Shown: piece by piece, positions 19,534 through 28,344 of the stretch
How the letters are laid out: each line of letters begins with the position of its first letter
Position numbering within the stretch: the stretch's first letter is position 1
Assembly (NCBI RefSeq): GCF_002251735.1
Contig: NZ_NOXS01000031.1
Span: 139,476 to 203,475 of the forward strand
Length of the DNA stretch: 64,000 bases
Origin: Elstera cyanobacteriorum
GTDB lineage: Bacteria > Pseudomonadota > Alphaproteobacteria > Elsterales > Elsteraceae
Direction of reading: 5' to 3'
Translations under genes and position numbers: made by a program
The notes under the pieces: generated by a model
Told to the model about the DNA's origin: nothing
The model's database searches: none
The model's input: the letters and a program-made list of their open reading frames with translations, nothing else

Positions 19534-20501
19534 GCCTGCCCCCGATAGCGCCAGAGCAGGGTGATAAAGGCCGGGGCGCCGATCAGCGCCGTTACCACGC
19601 CCAATTGCAACTCGCCGCTGCTAGGGAGCAGCCGCACGGCGAGATCGGCCAGGGTCAGCAAGGCCGCGCCACCCAGCAGCGACGGCAGCAAGGCCGCCCC
19701 CGGCGCCGGGCCGCTGATCCAGCGCACCAGATGCGGGACCACCAAGCCGATGAACCCGATGCTGCCCGCCACGGCGACGGACGCCCCAACCGATAGGCAT
19801 ACCCCGGCGATCAGCCGCAGCTTCAGCCAGCGCAGGCGCACGCCCAGGCTCACCGCCGCCTCGTCCCCCAAGGTGAGGGCGTTCAAATCCCGCGCGCAGG
19901 ATAGGAGCATCGCCCAGCCTGCCAGCACGAAGGGCAAGACCAACGTGAGATCGTCCAAGGACCGATCGCGCACCGACCCGAGCAGCCACAGGATCATTTC
20001 CGACAGCGCATAGGGGTTCGGCGCCATGTTCAATGCCAGCGCCGTCAAAGCTCCGCCGAAGGAGGAGAGGGCGATCCCCGCCAGGATCATCGGCCCGGTC
20101 CGCGCGTCGCGTTGCGCCAGCGCCAGCAGCGCCCCAGCAGGAACCGCCGCGCCAGCCAAAGCCGCCAAAGGCAGCGCGAAGGGCCACGCCACGGATAGGC
20201 CGAAATAGAGCGCCAGCACGGCGCCCAACCCGGCCCAGGCCGAGACGCCCAGCAGGCCGGGTTCCGCCAACGGATTCCGCAGCAACCCCTGCAAGGCCGC
20301 GCCGGACAGGCCGAGGCTGCCACCGATCAACAGGGTCAGCCCGGCGCGCGGCAGGCGGATTTCCCGCACGATCAAGACGGCGTCCCCCTGGCCCAGCAGC
20401 CCACGCACGACCGTCTCCGGCCGCAACGGCAATGCGCCCCAAAACAGGCTAATCAGCCCCGCGACCCCGGCGAGGGCGGCGAGCAAAAGCCGCGCGTGCA
20501 T
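19530..20501 (-). CDS. btuC: FecCD-family ABC transporter permease (BtuC-like)
   Basis: Inner-membrane channel subunit, 323 residues with about nine to ten hydrophobic helices, matching BtuC/FhuB family length. The family-typical LRLPRA-like segment (REIRLPRAGLTLLIGGSLGL, about 47-66) and GLVVPHLVRWISG motif (about 252-264, the coupling region) are present. It lies 46 nt after btuB and overlaps the ATPase gene by 4 nt. No periplasmic binding protein (btuF) gene is in this operon, so that component must be encoded elsewhere. Confidence 0.88.
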   Translation of the reverse strand: MHARLLLAALAGVAGLISLFWGALPLRPETVVRGLLGQGDAVLIVREIRLPRAGLTLLIGGSLGLSGAALQGLLRNPLAEPGLLGVSAWAGLGAVLALYFGLSVAWPFALPLAALAGAAVPAGALLALAQRDARTGPMILAGIALSSFGGALTALALNMAPNPYALSEMILWLLGSVRDRSLDDLTLVLPFVLAGWAMLLSCARDLNALTLGDEAAVSLGVRLRWLKLRLIAGVCLSVGASVAVAGSIGFIGLVVPHLVRWISGPAPGAALLPSLLGGAALLTLADLAVRLLPSSGELQLGVVTALIGAPAFITLLWRYRGQA

Positions 20502-20547
20502 CAGCCGCCTGCCGGGGGGCGCGCCCCTAACGGGTTCGTCCGGTTGA

Positions 20548-22404
20548 TCAAAACTCCGCCTTCACCCCAGCGAAGACCGACCGGCCCGGCGCGCGGTAGC
20601 GGGCGGATTCGCGGCCATCGGCATCGAAGAGATTATCGGCGCGCAGGTAGATTTGCGCCCAGGGCATCACCTGATAGGCCGTGCGCGCATCGAAAATCAG
20701 CCCCGGCGGGATTTTATCGCTGGAGAAGCTATTGTCGTTCTGCTCGGTCACGAAGCGCATGGCCCCGCCGACCTGCCATTTTTCGGTGACGGCGTAATCG
20801 GCGGTCAGGTTCACCGTATGCTTCGGGCGGCGCGGTAGGCGCTGGTCAGTGCTAGCGTCTTCGGCTTCGAGATAGGTGTAATTGGCGGCGAGGCTGAGAT
20901 CGCTCAGCGGCTTCCACGTCACGCCAAATTCAGCCCCGCGCATGGTGGCGCGGCCGATGTTGGTATAGCCAAGGCCCTGATACTGAATAAGGTTGCGGTA
21001 GCGGGTATGGAAGACCCCGGCTGAGACGGTCAGCGTCTTGCCGATCTCTTGCTCGATCCCGGCATCGAAACCCTTGTTGGTTTCAAGGTCGAGGGCGCGG
21101 TTGCCGTAGAGCGGATCGAAGCGCTGGAACAGCGTCGGCGCCTTGGCGCCCGTGCCATAGCTCGCGCGCAGCGTGGTTCCGGTGCTGGCGATGCGATAGG
21201 CACCGGTCAGCCGGTAGGTGCCTTTGCCGCCGAAACTTTCCACATCGTCGTAGCGCCCACCGAGGGTGACGGTGAAGGCTTCCGTCGCCTTCCACTTATA
21301 TTGCCCGAAGACGCTGTTGGTATCCTGGCTGAAGCGCGGCCCGGCCTTGCCGTTGGTCGTCGTGCGCGCTTTGTCGGTGCGGGTGGATAGGCCGCCGGTC
21401 AGAACATCCTGGCCGAACAGCGTCAGATTGCCCTGATACTCGGCGCCATAGGTCTGCCCCTCGTAGCGCGAGGTGCGATAGAAGCCCAAGGGTTCGTCGT
21501 AATCCCGGTCGGTATCGCTGGCGGTCAACGATAGGATATTCTCGAACCGGCCATCGAGCAGCGTGGCCGTACCGTCGACCCGCCCGAAGAGCTTCTTCGA
21601 GGTGGCGACCGCCGGACCGTCGCGGGTGGCGCTGGGGTCGAAGTCCGATTCAAGGTGCTGATAGCCGCCCGAAACGCCCAGGCGGAAGGTCTCGTTGAAG
21701 CGATAACCCCCGCGCCCGGTGATGCTGGCCTGCTCCGCCCCATCTTTTTCTGGCCCGGCATAAATGCGGGAAAAGCCCTTGGTTTGGCTATGAGCGGCGG
21801 TCAGGGCGTAATCGAACCCATCCTGCGCGCCGGAAATCCCGGCCTGCTGGCGGAACGTTTGATAGCTGCCTGCTTCGGTCATTGCCGTAATCTTGGCGGG
21901 ACCGCGCCCTTTTTTGGTGATGATATTGACGACGCCGCCCATCGCATCATTGCCATACAGCGCCGACTGCGGGCCGCGCAGCACTTCGATCCGCTCTACA
22001 CTATCGGCGGTCAGCCCGGCGAAATCATAGGCGGCGCTGGCGTCGGCGGCATCGTTGACGCGCACGCCGTCGATCAGCACCAGCACTTGCCCAACGTCGG
22101 AACCGCGAATGCGCAGATTGGACGTGGCGCCGAACCCGCCGTTGCGGGCTACCGACACGCCGGGGGCGCGCTTCAGCAGGTCCAGCACCTCCACCGATCC
22201 GCGCTTTTCCATCTCGCTTGGGGTGATGACGGTCACCGCGCTGCCGGTTTCGGCGCTGCGGCTGGGCAGGCGCTGGGCGGTCACATTCACCGGCTCCAGA
22301 ACCGTGACGCTGTCGGCGGGTGGCGTGCCGATCCCCTGGCCCCAGGCGGGCAGGGTCAGAGCAGCGAGGGCGGTGGTGATTAGGGCGCGATAGGTCGGTC
22401 GCAT
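20548..22404 (-). CDS. btuB: TonB-dependent outer-membrane receptor, BtuB-type
   Basis: Outer-membrane gate for vitamin B12, 618 residues. Signal peptide about 1-20 (TTALAALTLPAWGQ), TonB-box-like segment DSVTVLEPVNVTA, plug domain with VLDLLKRAPGVSV and the conserved ERIEVLRGPQSALYGNDAMGG region, then a 22-strand-type barrel ending in the aromatic C-terminus VFAGVKAEF. The frame stays open up to 22689, but translation of that part crosses a cobalamin riboswitch. ATG 22404 has GAGGAT ahead of it and is followed by the signal peptide. Heads the btu operon and is controlled by that riboswitch. Confidence 0.9.
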   Translation of the reverse strand: MRPTYRALITTALAALTLPAWGQGIGTPPADSVTVLEPVNVTAQRLPSRSAETGSAVTVITPSEMEKRGSVEVLDLLKRAPGVSVARNGGFGATSNLRIRGSDVGQVLVLIDGVRVNDAADASAAYDFAGLTADSVERIEVLRGPQSALYGNDAMGGVVNIITKKGRGPAKITAMTEAGSYQTFRQQAGISGAQDGFDYALTAAHSQTKGFSRIYAGPEKDGAEQASITGRGGYRFNETFRLGVSGGYQHLESDFDPSATRDGPAVATSKKLFGRVDGTATLLDGRFENILSLTASDTDRDYDEPLGFYRTSRYEGQTYGAEYQGNLTLFGQDVLTGGLSTRTDKARTTTNGKAGPRFSQDTNSVFGQYKWKATEAFTVTLGGRYDDVESFGGKGTYRLTGAYRIASTGTTLRASYGTGAKAPTLFQRFDPLYGNRALDLETNKGFDAGIEQEIGKTLTVSAGVFHTRYRNLIQYQGLGYTNIGRATMRGAEFGVTWKPLSDLSLAANYTYLEAEDASTDQRLPRRPKHTVNLTADYAVTEKWQVGGAMRFVTEQNDNSFSSDKIPPGLIFDARTAYQVMPWAQIYLRADNLFDADGRESARYRAPGRSVFAGVKAEF

Positions 22405-22524
22405 CGGGTATCCTCGGTCCAAAGCAATTGAACCCCGCACCCGGAAGGGGCGCGAGGGGCGCAATCGCATAACGGGGAAACCGTCCCTGCCGTACACCCC
22501 GACGACCGGTCGCGACACGCACGC

Positions 22525-22702
22525 AAGGTTCGGCAGGTCTCCTGGCTGACACGTCATCGCCGCGCCCCCTCTTCCCAGCGTTGCGGCCAGTGAGGTTTCC
22601 CGAAAAACGGGCGGGGGCGGCTCGGTGCCTACAGTTGCGGGGGCAGCCCGGCTTCGGCCCTTATGGGCCTGTCCCGGTTCCCTTTTCACGCCCGGTTAGG
22701 GG
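22525..22702 (-). ncRNA. Cobalamin riboswitch upstream of btuB
   Basis: Reading the minus strand from about 22702 the conserved pieces occur in order: GTGAAAAGGGAACCGGG (about 22673-22689), CCCGCAACTGTAGGCACCGA (about 22621-22641), CACTGGCCGC (22583-22592) and the B12 box AGCCAGGAGACCTGCC (22532-22547). This order and wording match the adenosylcobalamin riboswitch. Ligand binding should switch off btuB translation or transcription. Outer ends are approximate. The 120-bp remainder up to the divergent cyclase start at 22825 holds no further element I can identify. Confidence 0.95.
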
Positions 22703-22824
22703 CGACCGATCCCGGGCGCAACGCTAGTCAGGCCGGGCGGGGGCGTCAAGCCTCACAAAACTGCGGCAAATTCGCGGCGATTCCCGTACAAGAAAGAACA
22801 ACCGAAACCAAAGGGCGGCGGGCG

Positions 22825-25122
22825 ATGCAGCAGCAGGCGGCGAATACCATCGAAAAGGAAGCGCCCGATGGCGGCGCCAACGATAATCGCCCAACCGTGC
22901 GCCGCCGGGCGGCCAAGGCGCTGAAAGCCGTTTTCGGCAAAGGCCGCTGGCTGGCGCTGGTGGCGTTGGTTGGGCTGGTGGTGTTGCGGGGATTTGATCC
23001 CGCACCGGTAGAAATCTTGCGGCTTAAGGGGTTCGATGCCTACCAAGTGCTGAAGCCCCGCCAGTCAGATGAGCAGTTGGTAACGGTTGTTGATCTCGAT
23101 GAGGACAGCCTCGCTGAAATCGGCCAATGGCCTTGGTCGCGCGGGGTTATCGCCGATATGGTCCTAAAGCTCCAAGCGGCAGGCGCCGCTGCAATTGGGT
23201 TCGATATTGTCTTTGCCGAAGCAGATCGTTTATCACCAAAGCAGATGGCCGAGGCGTTGCCTAAGGGCATGGGCAGTCTGGTAGCGCAGTTGCGGGAACT
23301 GCCAGATACGGATGCTGTTTTGGCAGAGGCCCTTGGTGAAACAAATTCTGTTCTTGGGCAAACGACATCCTCTGATGCCCGCGGGCTTGATCGTGTAGCG
23401 CCTGCACAAGTGGCCATCATACAGGCTAGCCCTCTTCCATTTTTGGACAATTTTCCAGGGCTAATTCCTAATATTCCTGTGCTAGAGCAGCGCGCGCAGG
23501 GGCGGGGTTTATTTACATATACGGCCGATGGGGATAATGTTGTTCGGCGTATACCGGCGTTTATCAATGTTGGCGGTAAACCATTTCCTACGCTATCAAT
23601 GGAAATGATCCGGGTTGCCGCCGGTCTAAATACCTATGCTGTTCGAACTAATGCGGTTTTAGGTATTGAGCAGATCGGGATTCAGGTTCCGGGGCAACCG
23701 ACACTCGTTGTACCTACGGATGCTCGCGCTAACCTTTGGCCTCACTACGCTATCAAGACTGACGCCCGCTATCTTTCCGCGCGTGAAGTTGTTAAAGGAA
23801 CTTTTGATCCCAAGCGCGTCGATGGCAAACTTGTGATCTTCGGGGCGTCCGCATCTGGGCTCCGAGATCTGCGAACAACGCCCGTAGATAAAGATATTCC
23901 AGGGGTTGAAGTGCATGCACAGCTTCTTGAGAGCATGCTTACGGATTCGCTGCTAACGCGCCCCGTCAATGCGATTGATCAGGAAATTCTGCTGCTTATT
24001 CTAAGTGGCCTCTTGGTCATTTTTGGTATGCCGCTCGTCGGTGCGCGCTGGACGCTGCTGCTGGTCGCAACCATCGTCGGCGGGGTGCTGTGGTACGGTT
24101 GGTACCAGTTCTCCGCGAACCGCATTCTGATGGATACGACGGCCCCGGCCTTATCGGCGCTCATCGTTTTCATGGTCGGCACCTACGCGTCTTACGCGGC
24201 GGAAGCGGCGCAGCGGCGGCAGATTCGCAATACGTTTGCCTTCTATCTCTCGCCCGCGATGGTGGACCGGCTGGCCTCCAACCCCGACCAACTGCGCTTG
24301 GGCGGCGAGACGCGCGAGATGACGCTCTTGTTCTCCGACGTGCGCGGCTTCACCACCATCTCGGAAATGTTCGACGCGCAAGGCCTGACCGCCTTCATGA
24401 ACCGCTATCTGACGCCGATGACCGATATCGCCCTGGCCAAGGGCGCCTATATCGATAAATACATCGGCGATGCGATTATGGCCTTCTGGAACGCGCCGCT
24501 CGACGATGCCGACCATGTGCGCCACGCCTGCGAAACCGTGCTGGATATGCGCACGGCGCTGATCGACCTCAACGCTGAACTGAAGGCCGAGGCGGAGGCT
24601 AAGGGCACCCGTTTTATCCCGATCAATATCGGGATTGGTCTCAATACCGGCCCCTGCGTGGTCGGGAACATGGGGTCCAATCAGAAGTTCAACTATTCGA
24701 CCCTGGGCGATACGGTGAACCTCGCGTCCCGCCTCGAAGGCCAGTCGAAGCCGTACCATGTCGATAATATTATTGGGGAGGCGACGGCGGCCCAGGCGGC
24801 GGAATTCGCTTACCTTGAGGTCGATCTGTTGCAGGTGAAGGGCAAAACCGTTCCTGTGCGCATCTATACCCTGGTCGGCGATGCGCAGCTCAAAGGCACC
24901 GCAGCCTTCCAAAAGCTCGCCGCTGCCCACGAACGCTTGCTGGCGGCCTATCGTGGTCAAGAATGGGACGCGGCGGAGGCGCTGATTGCCGAGTGTCGTG
25001 ATCTGTCGAAAGACCTATCGTGCTATAGCCTCTATCAAACCTATGAGGAGCGGATTGCCGAATTCCGGGACAGCCCCCTGCCTGCCGATTGGGATGGGGT
25101 CTATATCGCAACCAGCAAATAA
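22825..25122 (+). CDS. CHASE2-domain class III adenylate cyclase
   Basis: Membrane-bound cyclase of 765 residues. A short basic cytoplasmic N-terminus and one membrane helix (about 40-53) lead to a periplasmic CHASE2 sensor (about 60-375). Three helices follow (about 386-460), then a class III catalytic domain (about 497-690). Metal-binding Asp505 (FSDVRGF) and Asp549 (IGDAIMAFW) and the adenine-selecting Lys545 (DKYIGD) are present, as is the GDTVNLASRLE segment, so ATP is the expected substrate. Start ATG 22825 is preceded by GGGCGGCGGGCG; the earlier open frame is riboswitch DNA. Codons from about 23160 to 24040 are AT-richer than in the catalytic half (48-50% versus 67% G+C in lines counted by hand). 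Confidence 0.9.
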   Translation: MQQQAANTIEKEAPDGGANDNRPTVRRRAAKALKAVFGKGRWLALVALVGLVVLRGFDPAPVEILRLKGFDAYQVLKPRQSDEQLVTVVDLDEDSLAEIGQWPWSRGVIADMVLKLQAAGAAAIGFDIVFAEADRLSPKQMAEALPKGMGSLVAQLRELPDTDAVLAEALGETNSVLGQTTSSDARGLDRVAPAQVAIIQASPLPFLDNFPGLIPNIPVLEQRAQGRGLFTYTADGDNVVRRIPAFINVGGKPFPTLSMEMIRVAAGLNTYAVRTNAVLGIEQIGIQVPGQPTLVVPTDARANLWPHYAIKTDARYLSAREVVKGTFDPKRVDGKLVIFGASASGLRDLRTTPVDKDIPGVEVHAQLLESMLTDSLLTRPVNAIDQEILLLILSGLLVIFGMPLVGARWTLLLVATIVGGVLWYGWYQFSANRILMDTTAPALSALIVFMVGTYASYAAEAAQRRQIRNTFAFYLSPAMVDRLASNPDQLRLGGETREMTLLFSDVRGFTTISEMFDAQGLTAFMNRYLTPMTDIALAKGAYIDKYIGDAIMAFWNAPLDDADHVRHACETVLDMRTALIDLNAELKAEAEAKGTRFIPINIGIGLNTGPCVVGNMGSNQKFNYSTLGDTVNLASRLEGQSKPYHVDNIIGEATAAQAAEFAYLEVDLLQVKGKTVPVRIYTLVGDAQLKGTAAFQKLAAAHERLLAAYRGQEWDAAEALIAECRDLSKDLSCYSLYQTYEERIAEFRDSPLPADWDGVYIATSK

Positions 25123-25213
25123 CGAGAAAACGCGCGTAACATTTCAGCCGCTCTTCCGTTTCGGCGCAATCCGCTTTATCGTCCGCGCGCCTGTGATCTA
25201 AGGAGAGATAAGA

Positions 25214-25678
25214 ATGGCCGGTAAGGTTGAAACGCGCTTGCAAGAGCTTGGGGTTGTGGTTCCGGCGATGGTGCCGCCTGCGGCCAATTACGTGCCGGGT
25301 GTCATTTCGGGCAATCTTCTGTTCACGGCAGGGCAACTGCCGATGCGCGATGGCAAGCTGGTAACGGCGGGCAAGGTCGGCGGCGATGTTTCGGTGGAAG
25401 CGGCGGCGGAAGCGGCCCAGCTTTGCGCCCTGAACGTGCTGGCGGTCGCTAAGGCAACCCTTGGCAGCCTCGAGCGGATTAAGCGCCTGGTGAAGGTCGT
25501 CGGCTTCATCAACGGCGTACCGGAGTTTGCCGATCACGCCAAAGTAATGAATGGCGCGTCGGATTTCTTCGTGTCGGTGCTGGGCGAAGAGGGTAAGCAC
25601 GCCCGCTCGTCGGTCGGCATGGGATCGCTACCCTTCAATGCCGCCGTTGAAGTCGAAGCGATTTTCGAGATCGAGTAA
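25214..25678 (+). CDS. RidA/YjgF-family protein (reactive enamine/imine deaminase-like)
   Basis: Small cytosolic trimeric-fold protein of 154 residues, somewhat longer than canonical RidA (about 128) and of the type often annotated as RidA family. The conserved Arg needed for imine hydrolysis is kept in HARSSVGMGSLPFNAAVEVEAI (near residue 131), and GNLLFTAGQLP (about 34-44) matches the family N-terminal strand. AGGAGAGATAAGA provides a strong ribosome site. Role: scavenging reactive 2-aminoacrylate-type intermediates is known for RidA; substrate here unproven. Confidence 0.88.
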   Translation: MAGKVETRLQELGVVVPAMVPPAANYVPGVISGNLLFTAGQLPMRDGKLVTAGKVGGDVSVEAAAEAAQLCALNVLAVAKATLGSLERIKRLVKVVGFINGVPEFADHAKVMNGASDFFVSVLGEEGKHARSSVGMGSLPFNAAVEVEAIFEIE

Positions 25679-25690
25679 GTAAGGCAGGCT

Positions 25691-25717
25691 GGCGGCGGTA
25701 GCCTTGCTACTGCCGCC
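25691..25717 (+). terminator. Hairpin terminator between convergent genes
   Basis: GGCGGCGGTAG (25691-25701) pairs with CTACTGCCGCC (25707-25717) around CCTTG, with one G-T pair. The right arm encodes the last codons of the convergent DUF1275 gene. A T-run is lacking, so strength is uncertain. Confidence 0.4.
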
Positions 25718-26459
25718 GCTTCAAATCATAGAGGCCGACGGCCAGCACCGCGCCCGCCGTCAGCAGTAAAAATCCCGGCCCCTGCCAGCGGTAACCGATC
25801 ACGCCGATGACACCGCCGACAATGAAGGCGCTGACCGTCATAAGGTGTAGCATTAGCGGGGTGCGGGCAAAACCGCTCGGAATGTGCCAGTCCGGGTGCA
25901 GGCGATGGGCGAGGCGCTGGCCCAAGCCGACGCCGATATCGGTGATCATGCCCGTCACATGGGTGGTGCGAATGCGGGCGTGGGAAATCTGCGTTACGAT
26001 GGCGTTCTGAAACCCCATCAGGAAACTTAGCCCGCCGACGAGCAGCAGCAGGCGCGCCGAAAGGCCCGGCAACCACTCCGGCCCCGGGGCGATGAAGCGG
26101 TCGACCGCCGCCACCCCCACAAGCAAAAAAGCCTCGACGATCAGGCAGCGGGCATAGCGCCCGGGGCGGTGGGTTTCGCGCAGGCGGGTCATCATCAGCG
26201 CGGTCACCATTGCGCCGAGGATGAAGGCGACGATCACCCAGACCGCCAGCAGCGCCAAGCTCCATTGCGCCCCGGCCACCTCGTCGGAAAACACCGCGAC
26301 CGTGCCGGAGAGGTGGGAGGAGAAATGACCGATGGCGTGAAACCCCGCCGCATTGATCAAGCCCGCCAGCCCGGCCAGCCCCATCACCAGATTGCGCGAG
26401 GGGGCTTCGCTGAGGGTGCGGGCGGCGCGGCGCGCCTGGGTGGGGTGGCTGGCTTTCAT
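25707..26459 (-). CDS. YoaK/DUF1275 family membrane protein
   Basis: A 250-residue integral membrane protein with about six helices, for example NLVMGLAGLAGLINAAGF (about 23-40) and a last one near FLLLTAGAVLAVGLY. The motif pair GFHAIGHFSSHLSGT (about 39-53) and MGFQNAIVT plus THVTGMITDIG (in the middle) are typical of DUF1275, a family of unknown transport function. Convergent with the RidA-family gene. Nothing nearby hints at a substrate. Confidence 0.87.
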   Translation of the reverse strand: MKASHPTQARRAARTLSEAPSRNLVMGLAGLAGLINAAGFHAIGHFSSHLSGTVAVFSDEVAGAQWSLALLAVWVIVAFILGAMVTALMMTRLRETHRPGRYARCLIVEAFLLVGVAAVDRFIAPGPEWLPGLSARLLLLVGGLSFLMGFQNAIVTQISHARIRTTHVTGMITDIGVGLGQRLAHRLHPDWHIPSGFARTPLMLHLMTVSAFIVGGVIGVIGYRWQGPGFLLLTAGAVLAVGLYDLKRRQ

Positions 26460-26627
26460 GCCCTAAGGCTAGGCCCCCGGCACCGTTCGGCACAAGCGTC
26501 TCAGGTGAAAATTTCAATCGGTGCTTTTTGCCGCGCGTTGCGGGTAAAATCGGGGCTTCCGCCCGCAAAAAATTCGATCTAGCGTTCTTGACCGGTTGGT
26601 CAACCCGTGCAGCCAAAGGAAGCCATC

Positions 26628-27956
26628 ATGCCCGACGATACCCGTTCGACCGTCAATAACCTGCGGCCCTTCTGGATGCCGTTTACCGCCAACCGGCAGT
26701 TTAAGGCCGCGCCGCGTATCCTGGTCAGCGCCGAGGGCATGTATTACACGACGGACGATGGGCGCCAGGTGCTGGATGCCGCCGCCGGGCTGTGGTGTGT
26801 GAATGCCGGTCATAGCCGCAAGCCGATTGTCGAAGCGGTGCAGAAGCAGGTCGCGAAGCTCGATTATGCCCCGGCGTTCCAGATGGGCCATCCGGGCGCG
26901 TTCGAGCTGGCTTCGCGTCTTGCGCAATTGGCACCCGCCGACCTTAATTCGGTGTTCTTCTGCAACTCCGGCTCGGAGGCGGTCGATACGGCGCTGAAGA
27001 TCGCCATCGCCTACCATCGCGCGCGCGGCGACGGCACCCGTACCCGCATCATCGGGCGCGAGCGCGGGTATCATGGCGTCGGCTTTGGCGGCATTTCGGT
27101 CGGCGGCATCGTCACGAACCGCAAATGGTTCGGGTCGCTGCTGACCGGCGTCGATCATCTGCCGCATACCCATGATATTGCCAAGAACGCCTTCTCCAAG
27201 GGCCAGCCGGAGCATGGCGCCAATCTGGCCGACGAGCTGGAGCGCATCGTTACTCTGCACGATGCCTCCAACATCGCCGCCGTGATCGTGGAGCCTATGG
27301 CCGGGTCGACCGGCGTGCTGATTCCGCCGAAGGGTTATCTGGAGAAGATCCGCGCGATCTGCGACAAGCACGGCATTCTGTTGATTTTCGACGAAGTCAT
27401 CACCGGTTTCGGGCGCCTCGGGTCGGCCTTCGCGGCGGAAAAATTCGGCGTCATCCCGGATATGATGACGACGGCGAAGGGCATTACCAACGGCGTTATT
27501 CCGATGGCCGCCGTTTTCGCCCGCGACGGTATCTACGATACCTTCATGAATGGGCCGGATAACGCCATTGAGCTGTTCCACGGCTATACCTATTCGGGCC
27601 ACCCGATTGCCTGCGCCGCCGGTTTGGCGACCCTGGATGTCTACCGCGACGAAGGCCTGTTCCAGCGCGCCGCCGATCTGGCACCCTATTTCGAAGCCGC
27701 GCTGCACAGCCTCAAGGGCGTGAAGCATGTGATCGACATTCGCAACCTTGGCCTTGTTGGCGGGATTGAGCTGGAGCCGCGCGCCGGCAAGCCGACCGCC
27801 CGCGCGTTCGAGACTTTCCTGAAGGCCTATGAAGCCGGGCTGATGATCCGCACCACCGGCGACATTATCGCCCTGTCGCCGCCGCTGATTATCGAAAAGA
27901 GCGAAATCGACCGGATCGTCGAAACCCTGGCGAAGATTCTGCCGACCGTCGAGTAA
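26628..27956 (+). CDS. Class III omega-aminotransferase (beta-alanine/omega-amino acid:pyruvate type)
   Basis: PLP enzyme of 442 residues that moves a terminal amino group to pyruvate or a related keto acid. The N-terminal WMPFTANRQFK (about 13-23) and AAGLWCVNAGHSR segments are typical of omega-amino acid:pyruvate aminotransferases. GSEAVDTALKIA (phosphate loop), FDEVITGFGRLG (about 256-267, cofactor Asp) and the Schiff-base Lys284 (TTAKGITNG) are present. ATG 26628 follows AAGGAAG; the 7-codon upstream extension lacks a ribosome site. Likely substrates are beta-alanine, taurine-like amines or putrescine derivatives; I cannot narrow further. Confidence 0.9.
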   Translation: MPDDTRSTVNNLRPFWMPFTANRQFKAAPRILVSAEGMYYTTDDGRQVLDAAAGLWCVNAGHSRKPIVEAVQKQVAKLDYAPAFQMGHPGAFELASRLAQLAPADLNSVFFCNSGSEAVDTALKIAIAYHRARGDGTRTRIIGRERGYHGVGFGGISVGGIVTNRKWFGSLLTGVDHLPHTHDIAKNAFSKGQPEHGANLADELERIVTLHDASNIAAVIVEPMAGSTGVLIPPKGYLEKIRAICDKHGILLIFDEVITGFGRLGSAFAAEKFGVIPDMMTTAKGITNGVIPMAAVFARDGIYDTFMNGPDNAIELFHGYTYSGHPIACAAGLATLDVYRDEGLFQRAADLAPYFEAALHSLKGVKHVIDIRNLGLVGGIELEPRAGKPTARAFETFLKAYEAGLMIRTTGDIIALSPPLIIEKSEIDRIVETLAKILPTVE

Positions 27957-27963
27957 GGGAAAA

Positions 27964-27991
27964 GCCTGCTGACAGAAGGCTGTCAGCAGGC
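27964..27991. repeat. Perfect 12-bp hairpin after the aminotransferase gene
   Basis: GCCTGCTGACAG (27964-27975) and CTGTCAGCAGGC (27980-27991) pair perfectly around AAGG, 8 nt past the stop. There is no T-run, so it is either a rho-dependent stop helper or an mRNA 3' end protector ahead of the next gene at 28034. Confidence 0.5.
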
Positions 27992-28033
27992 CCCTGATAG
28001 GCTGTTTCCCGTTAACCCAGTAGGAGAAACGGG

Positions 28034-28336
28034 ATGAGCGTTTTTGAAATCGTCGAATTCACCCTGAAGCCGGGCCTTGATGCGGAAGCGTTTTTGGCTC
28101 TGGTGCCGCCGACCGAGGCTTTTTGCCGGGCGGCACCGGGCTTTCGCCAGCGTTGGTTGACCCAGGGCGATGCGGGCCGTTGGCTCGATATCGTCGAATG
28201 GGCGGATATGGCGTCGGCCCATGCCGCTGCCGAAGCGTTTATGCGCGCGCCGGGGGTGCCGGACTTCGTTGCCGCCATTGATGGGCCGAGCGTGACGATG
28301 AAGCATGTGACCGCTCAGGTCCATATGGCGGCCTGA
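28034..28336 (+). CDS. Small ABM/ferredoxin-like fold protein
   Basis: A 100-residue cytosolic protein resembling dimeric alpha/beta-barrel proteins of the antibiotic-biosynthesis-monooxygenase type: beta strand FEIVEFTLKPG (4-14), helix with EAFLALVPPTEAFCRAAPGF (about 18-37), strand WLDIVEWAD (about 50-58), helix HAAAEAF and a final strand VTMKHVTAQ. GTAGGAGAAACGGG precedes the ATG. Eight nt upstream of the WYL regulator gene, so probably cotranscribed. Enzymatic function unknown. Confidence 0.7.
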   Translation: MSVFEIVEFTLKPGLDAEAFLALVPPTEAFCRAAPGFRQRWLTQGDAGRWLDIVEWADMASAHAAAEAFMRAPGVPDFVAAIDGPSVTMKHVTAQVHMAA

Positions 28337-28344
28337 CGGGTGCG

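Noticed and set aside
22405-22689. Long in-frame N-terminal extension of BtuB
   Set aside because: It reads through the cobalamin riboswitch; the ribosome site and signal peptide are at 22404.
26514-27728. 404-codon minus-strand open frame
   Set aside because: Antisense to the omega-aminotransferase, which has all catalytic motifs; the frame shows no recognisable protein.
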